From: Taenia hydatigena | Taxonomy: Eukaryota; Platyhelminthes; Cestoda; Cyclophyllidea; Taeniidae | Direction: 5' to 3' | DNA: 64,000 bases | Assembly: GCA_036345935.2 (NCBI GenBank) | Contig: JADWOT020000003.1 | Coordinates: 9,723,132 to 9,787,131, forward strand | Shown here: one piece after another, positions 35,422 through 47,400 of the stretch | Position numbering within the stretch: the stretch's first letter is position 1 | How the letters are laid out: each line of letters begins with the position of its first letter | The notes under the pieces: generated by a model | Told to the model about the DNA's origin: nothing | Seen by the model: only the letters and a program-made list of their open reading frames with translations | The model's database searches: none | Made by a program: the position numbers and the translations under genes

Positions 35422-36550
35422 GCCTCAAATTTAAGCTTAAAAATTGATTAGGATAAAGCATGAATCGTAGTGGTAGGCAGAGACATCTACTGGCGGTAAT
35501 GAACGTACTGAGGTAGCCATTTTACTAAATGCTGTTTTGGAAATTTAGGGGTAACAATCCACTCAGAAATACTTGCGAATGTCCTAAGCAAGTCATTTAT
35601 AAATCATTTTATTTGTTCTCTTCTTGATGCGACTCATGCCTCCAACTGGGGCCGCATTGCCAAGTGGGTATGACTTCATTGTGAATCCAGACAGCATGCG
35701 TCGAATTCTGGCTATGCCACATTCCTGGCTTGCACTATCTACAAATTAGCTTCATTACTGCAATTGATGTCAGCTCCCTTAATATCAAATCACTATTATG
35801 CAGGATAATGTCGCAGTCACACGAGGGCACAATATGCAGCGAAGTTAGCCGTTACTATTTACGGAAATAGGAGATCTCTAATGCAATGCTTACCAAAAGT
35901 TTAGTTGGCAGTCGATTCGCGCAGGTGTCAACTAGCACAGAAATCGACAGTAAAGAATATGGTTTGGAGGCGTAGGCCGATTCTGATGCCACAGGTTGGC
36001 TGACCTCCTAACTCCTGCTGAAAAGCTATCTACTGACTGAGTGTTTCACCTAATGCTGCAAAAATTACCCAGGGAAATTCAAGCTTCATGTACGAGGAGT
36101 GGTTGAATGGAATAGGAGAAGAGGGAAGAAAGTTCTACAGTGTTATTTGTTTTGCAACATCACACTGGATGGTAGATTGTGCTGCACGATCCTTCAAGCA
36201 CTTATGCAATCGTCATGCGTATTCTTGTGCTCTAGAGAATTGGATTTTAACACAACACCTCTCTCGGCATACAAAATATCTTCAAGCGCAGTCAAGATCC
36301 TTGCACAAACCAATACATGCAACAGATCTTTGTTCTTTTAATGAGCTCTCAGCAAATCAGGAAATATTATTTCCATTCAATTTAATTTTAAAATAAATCT
36401 TTCCTGCTATTAAAGCATTTCACTGCCAGTTTAATTAGTGTAGCACCAGACATCATGCAATGCCAAATGCTATAACTACTTTCAACAATTCACGGCACGT
36501 GTGTTTACGTAAGATAAGCCCTCCTACATTGTATTCACTGGATGTCTCAC
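35422..36550. other. No gene recognised
   Basis: Overlapping open frames at 36088-36396 and 36099-36341 (plus) have no domain signature. Neither has convincing splice sites at both ends. Confidence 0.4.
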
Positions 36551-36740
36551 CTGTTGTGCGTATTTTTGGCACGGTTGCTCCTTAATATCGCCGAGACTTG
36601 TAAATTCCGTTGCATCGACGTCAACCCCACTGATAGACATTATGCTAATCTCTATTTCTCTTCTCAGCCTAATGACGAAGGCGGGTTGCCGCACTTTCCT
36701 GACGACGCAGACCGTCACGACCGACAGGGTAAACATCAGC
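36551..36740 (-). CDS. Unidentified candidate exon
   Basis: Starts after TTGCTGAAG (phase 2) and ends CAACAG before a consensus GTGAGA donor; 190 bases. The peptide begins with a hydrophobic TLSVVTVCVV followed by basic residues (RKVRQPAFVIRLRR), then an acidic and polar GVDVDATEFTSLGDI. This is the pattern of a membrane segment followed by a cytoplasmic juxtamembrane region, but that is only inference from composition. A possible preceding exon at about 36930-36860 (HADELSDIKQQL) could not be joined. Confidence 0.35.
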
Positions 36741-38960
36741 CTTCAGCAACTTGATCATCTGTATTACTTCAGCTCCACCAATCTACTTCGGATTGTTACG
36801 GTCGTTGCATTCGTGATTTAATCGTGCAGTCATTTCTTGTCCCTCTCCATCAGTGAAGGTGGAGCTGTTGTTTGATGTCAGAAAGCTCATCTGCATGTTC
36901 CGCCTGTCCACACATCAGACTGACTTCTTTTAGGAGAATAGACCATCTATCAGATCACCACCTTGAAAAGAGATGATTTGTGATTGTCATCAGTGCAGTG
37001 AGATAAATGCATGCCTTTCACTGGATTTAACAACTTGCGGAAAACCTCACTAGCTAAAACCTTACAATCATGCAAGTATATGGAGTCTTCTACTGCGTCT
37101 CTACCTCTCCATCTTGCTAGCCCGAAACCACATGTTCATAATGCACTAATTTGATGAGAGGTTGAAAGGAAAGACTTTGAGTATTCATCTACAATGAGAT
37201 AGCGCTTACAGCAACAACTTTCCTCTTGATACCAGTTGGTTCCTAAATATTTCCCGATCAGCTAGACTTGGGCACACAGGCCGAAAAACGTGCATATTAT
37301 CAGGTAGAAAAAGCCATTCCATTTTATTAATGTATTCGAATGCTGTCCTGTGCTATTCAATTAAGCCGTGGCGAGTTTATGCATAGATGAATGGGGAGAT
37401 GGGAATGTGAGTTAAAAAGGGCGACTACATCATTACGGCCATGCGTGATTACTAAGTGTGACTACTCAGTGCTTGGGGAGGAGGGTGAGCTGTTTTCAGT
37501 AAACTCATCTGTCATCAGTAATCAAATGACGAAGTAAGCTGCGTTCACAGGGACGTTAGTGAAGCACTTCGTACGAAGTGACGCAACTGCGTGAGAAGGA
37601 CTTTTCGGTATACGTGAGAAGCTGATGTTAAACTAGTCACTATATATGGTGAAGTATATGATCCGATGACAAGGATAATTCCGTTGCAACTGTTGTCATG
37701 TGCCACATTTGCGTCCTTGGCACCCTGACAAACGCTTCAAGGCTAGCCAGCTAGCTAGCTGGCTAGCTCCTTGCTGCCTCTGTTGATTTAATAATGCTGC
37801 TGGGTAACCTGGATAACTGCAAGGAGATCTGAGGGTCTGCATGGACTCGGAAAGCACCATTAATATGGTGCTTCGCACTTATCTTAAGCATTGTATCATT
37901 GTATGATACAGATTAAAATAATAGTCTTAGATGAAAATGTCCTTGCCTTTTAAAATTAAGATAAACGTGCACAAATAAAAAGAAGTGAATGCTTGAACAA
38001 AGCTATCGCTCTTCATTTGAATGGCAATAGAACTGCTTTTACGCTATCCATGATGCCAATGGAAGGCATGCTTTGGTAAATCTGTTGATTGACGCCCACA
38101 AGCAAGTGAAAGCTACACATCACTGACATGCAATCATTACAATTGAATCCGCATAGCTAAATCTGATTAAATGTTAGAAGACAGGTAAATGTGAATTAAT
38201 GTGATCCAAATTCAAGTAATGTTTGCTTATGAAAGTGAGACTGAAATGTTTAGGCGATGAACGGGTCGGTCGCACATGCGCTAACAGCAAAAAGCTCTTT
38301 CCCTACTTTACTGTCTTAATTCAAGCAGACACGACCTATTGAGTTGCAATGAAAGTGGGAAGCAAGATACTAATTAAGTTTGCACCAATTGGAGGAAAGC
38401 GGTGACTAGCTGATGCAAAGGTGCCACCGGCGCACAGCTGAATAATGGTACAGGCTACTACTGCGTCCGACTGTGGTAGCTGTAGTTGACTGACGCCTAC
38501 GCCATTGGCGACGCAAACTTTGCATGCGATGGTGGGGAAAAGGTTGCAAGTGAATAGTTATGGAGAAGGTGATGCTGAGCATTTTGATGAGAAAAGGCTG
38601 TTATGATATCCGTGGCATCGGTCGGTAGGGCTGCAATAAAGGAGTTAAAAGTGAGGTGAAACAGATGGGCAAGAAAATGAAGGGGAAGAGGAAGGAAAGC
38701 TATGTCGTCTGCGTCGACGGGCGTAATACGAGAGGAGCATCTAGTCTCAGATGTCTGCTCTAAAGGTGTTGTGCATCTATGGCACTCTTCTTGAGCAACA
38801 TTTCGGGTAAAATGCCTGAATCCCCATCTCTTTAGTTCCTTCCACCCGTCTTATGGGATCATACCGACCTAGACCTGTGCCCTCACGAAGCAACCAATTT
38901 CCATTTGAGGAGGACGAATTACTCTCAATTTACTTTCGACTTGTTTGCGTCAATGTTAAA
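36741..38960. other. No gene recognised; contains an inverted-repeat cluster
   Basis: No supported coding region. The notable content is the three perfect hairpins at 37742-37910. The minus ORF 37878-37696 overlaps two of them and has no domain. Confidence 0.4.
37742..37910. repeat. Three perfect short inverted repeats in 170 bp
   Basis: 37742-37767 is a perfect 26-base palindrome built of CTAGC units. 37852-37873 has the 9-bp stem AAGCACCAT/ATGGTGCTT with a 4-base loop. 37892-37910 has the 8-bp stem TGTATCAT/ATGATACA with a 3-base loop. All were checked by hand. Confidence 0.85.
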
Positions 38961-40925
38961 AGACAATGTTAAGCTCCTACAAACTTCTCGCTGACCTTCT
39001 CGATTGGTGATACCTGTGATGGAAGTGAGGCGAGCAGGCGTTCCCATTCGAAAAGACATGCTATCCTAGAGGCCGACCTCGCACCAGGAACTCGATGCCT
39101 CCCATCCCACAACTCCACAGTTTGATGTGCTGCCGCGCATTCACTGCCAGTGTGAATAGCTTGTAGCATGAGAATTTATCATCAGGTCCACTGAGATTTA
39201 TACAATCCCATCACGGTCTTTATAGGAAAGGGTGATTAGGTTGAATGAAAGATGTGCGACCGTAACGTCAGAAACTGATAGAACCCTTTCACTTGCAGTC
39301 GCGCTTGATATCTGTCAGGTCAAACGCAGTGACATGAGGCATGCACTGCAAAGGAGCTGACGAAAGGGCTGGATTACGCTGGAAGAAACGAAAATGAGGC
39401 TTTAAATGTAAAAGACAGAGAAATGACCAGTTGGATACTGGGGTTGTGACAACAGCAAATTGGACATAGCAAACGTGGATTCTTCACGAGCTACTCAGTC
39501 GAATAATTAAACGACCTCAATTGGCATGATCAGTTGTCGCCAAACGATTAAAGCATTACATGCGAGCGATTTTGACTTGTCTTAATATCGCTGTGTTCGG
39601 TTCCATTTTATGTTCTCGGTTCGAGCACACCTCAACAGAAGTTACGAGATGAGTGAGGATTTTGCCTCATTACGAGTGGCACACAACTATATGTACAATC
39701 AGCATTCAACGGAATGCGGCAAAAATGTTACCCCGAAAGGTCGCTTATCCAATGCTAAACACAATGCTAAATGTTTCGCCTCATAGTTCACTTAAAAGAA
39801 GGAGCAGCTGCAGACAATGCCAATGTTACTTTATGGAATGAAGAGACCTCTTCTGCCGTTCATAGAAGGGACTAACAGTAGTCCTTGTAATTCTACTCAA
39901 GGCGGAGGAGCATTTATGTATTTTAAATTTCTGATTTCCTTAGGCGATTAATTGTCTTCAAGTGATTCACTAAAATGCCGAGTTTTGCACCAAGTCAAGA
40001 GGAATGGCACGTGTTAACAATTAAATCAACCATCTTGAGTCTCACGCGGAGGTCCTTTCACCCGGAAGCTTGAGTAAGCATTAGGAGGCACGGCGATGAG
40101 AGTTGTCACTGCTTCGAGCGAACCTCCTTCAATTGCCTTTCATTTATTAATTTGGCGGACGTAGCTCTGTACTCAGGGACATTGCATTAATAATTCGATA
40201 GCCGGTTGCTAAGTCAAGAAAAGTGATAAGAGAGAAAAGAGGGACGAGAATAATGCAATGAATGAGGTTTTGTTAAGATTTGGGAGCTGTGTCCATCCCA
40301 ATGCCAAATCCACAATGCTTGCGCATATTTTACTCATTTTAAGCCATCCAGAACAGTAGTTCACCAAACTTTATGCAGATTCATTCCTTAAGTTCTCAAT
40401 AAATCACCAATCTTCTTCGTGACTTTGTAGTTAAATGAAAAGAGGTTTGTCAACTTGAGATTGTTGCTTGTGTAGGCGAAGCCACTAGACTGGGAATCAT
40501 CGAATTTCATGGCTATGACGAGAACCCTTCCCCGTGAAGATCCTCTCCACGCACACGCACACAAGAACTGCTCACACTCCTTCCTCCAACCGCTGATCTT
40601 TCGCTGTCTTTACGCTTAGCAACACATATCCTCCTTCACAGTCATGCTGGTACTAAGTGAGGTGAATGCGCGGCAAGTTGTGTTTTCACGTTTCTGATGA
40701 AGTAGTCGTTTGACATTGTGCGCCTTCCACGTCGTCCCACTGATCAGTGCTTTGCAAGCAATTTCACCTACCTCAACGGGCTTGCTCAACTCATCTCCTT
40801 TAGCAGATGCTAGCAGATAAGGACAAAATTACTTTTTTCAGTTATTTCATTTGACAACAAAGCCATCTTACTCTAAACTCCTTAATTAAATTAATTCACT
40901 TTCGTACAGGCAGAACATGACACCA
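38961..40925. repeat. Repeats B (inverted), D, C and inverted A
   Basis: 38969-39170 is an inverted family B piece. 39655-39890 is family D and 40005-40280 family C, in the same D then C order as at 31860-32700. 40290-40925 parallels 30530-31150 and its later part is an inverted family A fragment. Confidence 0.65.
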
Positions 40926-40944
40926 TAGTTTGCTTCCTAAATGA

Positions 40945-43900
40945 GTAACCTCAACACTCACCAGCCTCTAGGAATGCGTAGTAGAAGCAGGCTGTCGTCA
41001 CAGAAGTTACCGTCCCTCCCAAATGCTTTCGCACCCTTTTATTACAAATGCATAACATGAACCCGCTTTGCAAGTATGCGACGTCTAAGTGAGCAAGAGA
41101 AATGGAAGCACTTACTCACATGTGACGCACACTTGGCGATGAAATATGCGAGAAGTGATTGCTCCTGAGTGGGCTTACACACCTTCGCACTGATGTGAGA
41201 TGGAATGATAGAAAAACAGACCTTTGCATAGTAAGAAGGAAGCTATTCCAAAATTGCTTCTACAATCTACATTGCATGGTCTACTTGGCTGCCTACATAC
41301 CCTCACCCATTCACATTGGTGGCAACTCTGGTTCGTCTACATCCACGCATTCGTAGCTTGCACTCCAACCTAAGCCAAATGTACTTGGAGAAGACGTCCA
41401 CTGCTGGAACGAAGTCGTGTCAGAAGAAGCTAAGAGTTGGAGATAAAATGCCACAGGAAGCATCTGTGTCATGCTACATTTCTGATGCACGATGCAAGAT
41501 TTAATGTCATGTTCAGTCAGTAAGAAGATGAGTTAATTCATTTGAAAAGTTGAGAGAAAGATAGTTTTGATGTCAAATGGATGTAATCAAAAAAATTATT
41601 TTGCTTTGTCCTGCCAGCATATGCTAAAACATAGGAGTTAGGAAAGCTTACTGAAATATGTAAAATTGATTTGGAAGTAATGAATAGTGAAACGCAGCGG
41701 GATGTACACAATATCAAGCGACTAATTAATCAGGAATGGGAACAAAACCTGTTGCGCAGTCAATTCACTTCGTAACATGATGTCAGCAAAACAAAGTATG
41801 TCTTGATTAATGTAAAGAAGGGAAAGGATTAGCGGTTGGAAGGAGGAAAGTGAGTGGCTTTCGTGTGTGGATGCGTTGAGAGGACTGTCACGTGGAAGGC
41901 TCTCTTCGTGGCATTGGAATTTGACGGTTTTTAGTATAGTGGTTTCGCCTACGCTTTCGCTTTCGAATTAAGCACATCAGAATAGAGTGCTACTGGCGTA
42001 ATAATTGTGACTCATGGCTTAGATTCCCATTTCCTCTTGACAAAGGTACTCAGCTATCACAGCAGTACGTGCCAACCAATTCATCCACATCCAAACGAGC
42101 CTCTCCATCTCACTAACCTGTTCTCTCCTCTTGCTAGCTTTTTGTGCTCAGGTCCATTTTATAGTCATGGTTCGAGTACACTTCGATCTAAATCACGAGG
42201 AAGTGAATGTATCGCTCCACAGACAATATGTGGTTATACAGTGAAGTCAGCTATGCCAACAATTGACTGCCTTGCCTCCAACTCTACTCATTACCTTTGA
42301 TGTTGCCTCACACACACACATCAAATAATCGAACGACCACTCCATCACCAAGGGAAATGCAACTGGCCGCACACCCATTTCACTCCGTCTCAGCGTAATT
42401 ATAAAATTGAAATAGGTTCCTGTGTGCACCATATGCGGAAAATGGACTGTCACTTGGGTAGTCTCATGCCATAGCACCAGAATTTGATTATTGTCAGTCC
42501 AATGGCTTCTCCAACGCAATTAGCACTCCCAAGTTGGCAAAACAATGGGATGGATTCATCATTCATCATAACCTGCATGAATGATTCTCCCGAACGTTTG
42601 GTGAACCAATGCCTTAGATGGCTCAAAAGGGATAATAAACGCGTCAGTACATTCCCATCCACATTTGTTTGGTCACAAGTTTCGCTGCAAAGGCAAAACT
42701 AATGACAAATAGAATGACACTAAGTGCTATTGAATGGCAGCATATTTTGTAAAAATGTCAATCAACGTGGACCACACATGGAGGAGTGCTGCATGACCTA
42801 CGATGCAAACAAATGCCCTTTTCCTGCCAACCTTGTGGGAAGAGACTAAAGTGACACGGCACCGTGATGTAAGGATTTTCAAATGGGTCTTTATAGTGCC
42901 ACAGGTTTTGGCAAGCATTGTGCAATACCCAGCATCCTCCACTAATTCACTTCGTCCCGTCACTGGCATCGCTGCTGAATAACCGTTTGCATTAACGCCT
43001 CTGATGTAGACAGATACTTGAATGGTCATCATATTAGTAATATTATATATATTCATTGTCTAAAGAAGATTTGTCCGTTTTTGCCATACCTGCCGTTCCG
43101 ACAAAAGGAAGCTCTCGTAAACCCGAGTCAATGGTACCCATCTGATTTCACCAGTCATTAATATATTCGCTTCAGAATGTGACACTCACTACGCCATCTT
43201 CTGCTTTTGCTGCAACCAGGCTGTTGGACAGATCGTCTGCATCACTTTGTAGGCGTCCTTTCTTGACATTTCACTAAAATACAATCGTAATAGCACTCCT
43301 CGCTTTGCGACAAATACGGCACTAAGGAACCTCCGAAAAGGCGTCTCATCGAACGATAAGCACAATGCTGAACAGTTCGTTCCATAATTTAGTCTTCGAC
43401 AATGCCCATGTCCTTGCATTCAATAGAAAGACACTTTACCGTTCGAAGTGAGGACAGCAGCAGTTAATTAAATTCACTTTAATCGCCGATCTGCCGCACA
43501 GGTCTTCTGGCGACACATCAATGCAACGTGTAGGGACGCGCAAGAATAAATCATCGCTAATTATGGTTCATTTGGGCCAGCACTGCAACACTGCACATTC
43601 GCAACAGGTTCTGTGTGAATAACTAAAAGACCACCTTTGCCCTAAGCCAAACGAAATGCCTCATGGCAGCAAGTAAATTTGTTTTCTCGAGTCATGTCGG
43701 GAGTCGTGGTGGTCGGAATTATCCCTGCTTCGAGCACACCACCTGTGACATCTTTCTTTAAATAAATTGAAGGGCAAAGCGCTGCTTTTGGGGGCTTTTG
43801 GTTTGAAATTCGGCTTAAGGATTCTGATGTAGCGGGTTCCTCCTCTTCCCTACTTCCGCTCTTGCTATTCGAAGTCTGAATATGCTTCGGCATCTTTATT

Positions 43901-44440
43901 ATAGATAAGAGAATGAGTACAGAGGGAGAGTTTAGGACGGGGATGTGTCGTGCTCTTGGGAGTGACCGCGCCGCTCTGCGACCAGGTTCAAATTGTCGTC
44001 CTACCTCTGACCTACAAATAACATTTAAAATATTGTATCTGATTGAATGGAAAGAGATTTGCGACAGGAAACAGGAATGCGAGTTAGGCATGCTTGAATA
44101 GACTGTCATGTGCTTTTAGCCTTAATTTTGCAAATCCGATTACTTAACTTCTTAGTTATCAACCGCCTTGTTAATGCTTACTGAATAACTCCAAACATGA
44201 CTGATCGCCCAACTGTAGACAACCCTAACTCACACTCGAGTGACTAAGTACAAACCGTCTATTCATTTACTCCAGACACAGGCACCAAGAGCTGGACAAC
44301 TGTGGCTGCAACCTACTTCGGTCTGATGTCCCACTTCTTAGTGCATTTACTCAAGAGCCAGGTTCCATTTTGGAAGCGAAGAGCCCCAATCCAAATTCCA
44401 TTTTAATTTTTTCCACGCCGACACAATTATTTTGCAAAAT
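40945..44440. repeat. Family A, most complete copy in the window (A3)
   Basis: Starts with the landmark CCTCAACACTCACCAGCCTC (also at about 8750 and 54408) and runs about 3.5 kb. It aligns with A1, A2 and A4 in its 5' half and with A5 in its 3' half. No intact ORF over 160 codons. A minus frame at 43419-43189 is also open in two other copies (2356-2126 and 28225-28043). Confidence 0.8.
44169..44410 (+). other. Unusually conserved block within a repeat, copy 2
   Basis: Counterpart of 28951-29192. The ATG is at 44197, followed after 16 codons by the same in-frame TAA. The downstream frame ends earlier here because of a TAA just after the conserved block. Confidence 0.45.
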
Positions 44441-47400
44441 ATAAAACAATTGAATGTTTTAGGTTGGTCAGGTTGGTCAGATCCTACCGAGTAAATGCTG
44501 CCGATTTGACATCCATTGTTTCATGTCTCAGTGCTAGATATCAGCCATCAAGTTCTCCAAAGCCCGATAGTTAAAATGCACTCTACAGTGACGACGCGGG
44601 TTCATTTCATGAACTGAGCTATGCCAAGGCATGATCGTCCTCTCTGCAACTTTATTATATCTCCTTGACTCCACTAAAAGTCCATTTTATACAAAGTTGG
44701 AAGGAATGGTCCTTGTTAGCAATTAAATCATCTGTCTCCAGTCATGTCCAGAGACCGGTCCAACCAGAATTTCGGGTAGGCATAAGGAGGCACAGCGATC
44801 AGGGTTACCGCTGCTTTGTGTACACCTCCTTTGCCTTCCATCCGAAAACTCTGCTCTTAGGGACTTCTGATTAGTCCTTCGTCCCAAAGCTTCTCAGCCA
44901 AGCGAATTGGTTATTGGACAGAGAAGAGGAATGAGATTTATGCAACTGTTGAAGTTTTGTTGGGATTCGGGATTCGTGTCCGTCGAAGAGATTGTCAGCC
45001 CTAACTCAGCTATTGGGCACAAAAGAGTCACATGGTTACATTTCTTTTCCAAGTACTTGCTCCTAAAGTGTGATCAAATTTACCTGTAAAATGACAATTC
45101 AGTTCAGCGCAAATTGTCAGAATTGTGGAGTAGGGCATTGTTTCAATTCATTGTGCTTACTATGCGCCACATGATATTTCACGACCCTTTCCACGCAACT
45201 GACCACCGCAAATGGGACATCTTCCCACACGCATTCTGCAAGTCGATTTTCCCTTGTAGGATTTAATCATAAGGAAGCTGGATTGCAGATATCGTGCAAT
45301 GAACAAACAAGCACTAAATGAGATTCAGATGGATGAAGAGGTGAGGCGAATAAAGTTGAAGGGCGAAGAGTTGGGTGTTGGCATAGCTCACTTTACTGCA
45401 TAAACCCATATCGTCGTTGGAGCAATAACTTCACTCTTCTTCTCGTGACTTCTGTTGAAGTGTGCTCGAATCGAGACCATGGAATGGGACCGAGCGCAGC
45501 GGCTAGCACTGAGAGAGGACGAGAGTGTGAAACAGAGAGGCTATTTTAAAGGTATGTGAATGTGGTTCTGCCTTCTGATGCGATTCGCTGAGTGCTCCGA
45601 GGCATCAGACATGCATATGTGAGCGCCTAAGTCAAGTGAAAATGGTAATGTGCCTGTTTGGGTTATATTTAACGCGTCAATTACTGTCTGTTCTGATATG
45701 CCTTATTTGTAGCAGCAAGGGTTGTGTTAAAATGTCGATGAAGAAATATACTGTGCTCTTTATGCTGCAACTGGGAATTGAAGGATGTCAAAATCATTCC
45801 ACACATGCTTTTCTATCTGCACTTCTCTCAATGAGGCATGACGAAGATGTTGAATCCATAGTCGGTTACGGAAAGCAGAGTCGTTTTCCTAGAACCAAAC
45901 AAATCATAAGGAATCCTAATTTCAAAAAGTCTACTTCCTGTAGTCACAAATTTAGCGTCCACTTTGATATTTCTGCAATTTCTACATTAAAAGCCTTATA
46001 CCCGTTTGTTTTAACCAAATTTAGTCCTTCCGTCAGCTCCTCTGCGGTGTGGGTTTCAGGCCAATGCCTTCTTGTTGACAAGAATCAAACGCGATTGCAA
46101 TTAGAAAGGTGCTGTCAATACCCGACGTTGCGATCGTGCCTCTCTTATTTATTTTCGCCACTTTTATTTAGACAAGAATGCGCTGAAAATGCTTTAATCA
46201 TAAGAGACGCCATTTTCTGTGCTCACGTCACGACGGTAAATGCGTGGCAGCAAGTCCAAGTGTGGAGTTGGGGAATGAGACAAATCAGTTTCTTTGGTGC
46301 GCTTTTGCAAACCAACACGACCAGCCCTATTGGTCTCCAGACAGCATGTCGTTGTGAACTGGAATGTCTTTTTATGACACGTTCAGAGGGCGTGCATGCA
46401 ATACCGAAAGTCAACAAGATGCTTGTTGTGGTTCGACAACAAAGTCTTCAACATTGACGCGGATGAGTGGAAAGTAGATTTAATTGGGTTCGCTCCCCTT
46501 CAAAAAATTAGCTACGATTTGCGGTAGTGCATGGAATGCTTTGAGTCGTTGCATCGCTCCATTGCTTTCCATTGGGCGGTTGGAAGTGTTGAGCACTGCA
46601 AGTAAAGACGCAGATGGCGCTTGAGGTGGTCGAGACGTGAAGAGCTCAGGTATTTAGTGTATCCTTTTTACTAGATGCACACTATCCACAACTAATTGTC
46701 TCAGAGGCAAACAGCAGTGCTGAACCAATGGTGGTGATGTGGTGGTATGAAGCGCAGGTGCTGCGTAGAATCTAAGCTCTTGCCCTCTGGTGTGCTTGCT
46801 TACGCCTTCATTTTTAGTTAAAGCTAGAGTGGCATTTAAGTGTAGTTTCATTGTCATCAACTTGCGATTAGGACAAAGCCTAGACCTGCTTTCGTTCAAA
46901 GTTCTTTGTTGGGAACTTAGGAAGAAGTATGTTGCAGGCACCAGCTTGACGACCAGAGAGCGATAGGGCGTAATAGGCAAACGCGAACTGAGGCGATGCG
47001 TAGAGAGAAATGCCTATGGTAGATTTTGTGAAATGAAAGCAGTAGGAAGAAGAAAAACAATCAAAAATACATGTCTGGATGGTGTATACTCATTCTCATT
47101 TCATTGCCTTCCCCGCTAAAGTAGTCGGTTGGAATTTTGTGCGTTCCACTTTGCTATACCAGTCGATGCGTCCAAATGATTTCTTTCTTAGTGCACCCTT
47201 CGAATAAGCTTCCCCAAATCTTTTGATTTGGCAAATGCTGCCCATATTGCCTAATGCTCTGCTTGTGAGTCAACCCACTCCCGGTCATGCAAATGCTGTA
47301 CATCGAGTTTGATACCTGTTTCTTTGCTATAGAAGGGTCCATTTTCCTAGAAATCCATCTCAAATCGTTAGAATGTTTTCGCCATGCATTCAGAAGCAAC

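Noticed and set aside
38969..39169. 66-codon minus ORF with natural-looking sequence
   Set aside because: Matches inverted family B sequence (compare 53110-53210), so it is repeat-derived.
45636..46457. Longest ORF in the window (273 codons, plus)
   Set aside because: It runs across a family B repeat copy. The related copies at 29.7, 34.0 and 52.7 kb are not open in this frame, and no domain is visible.
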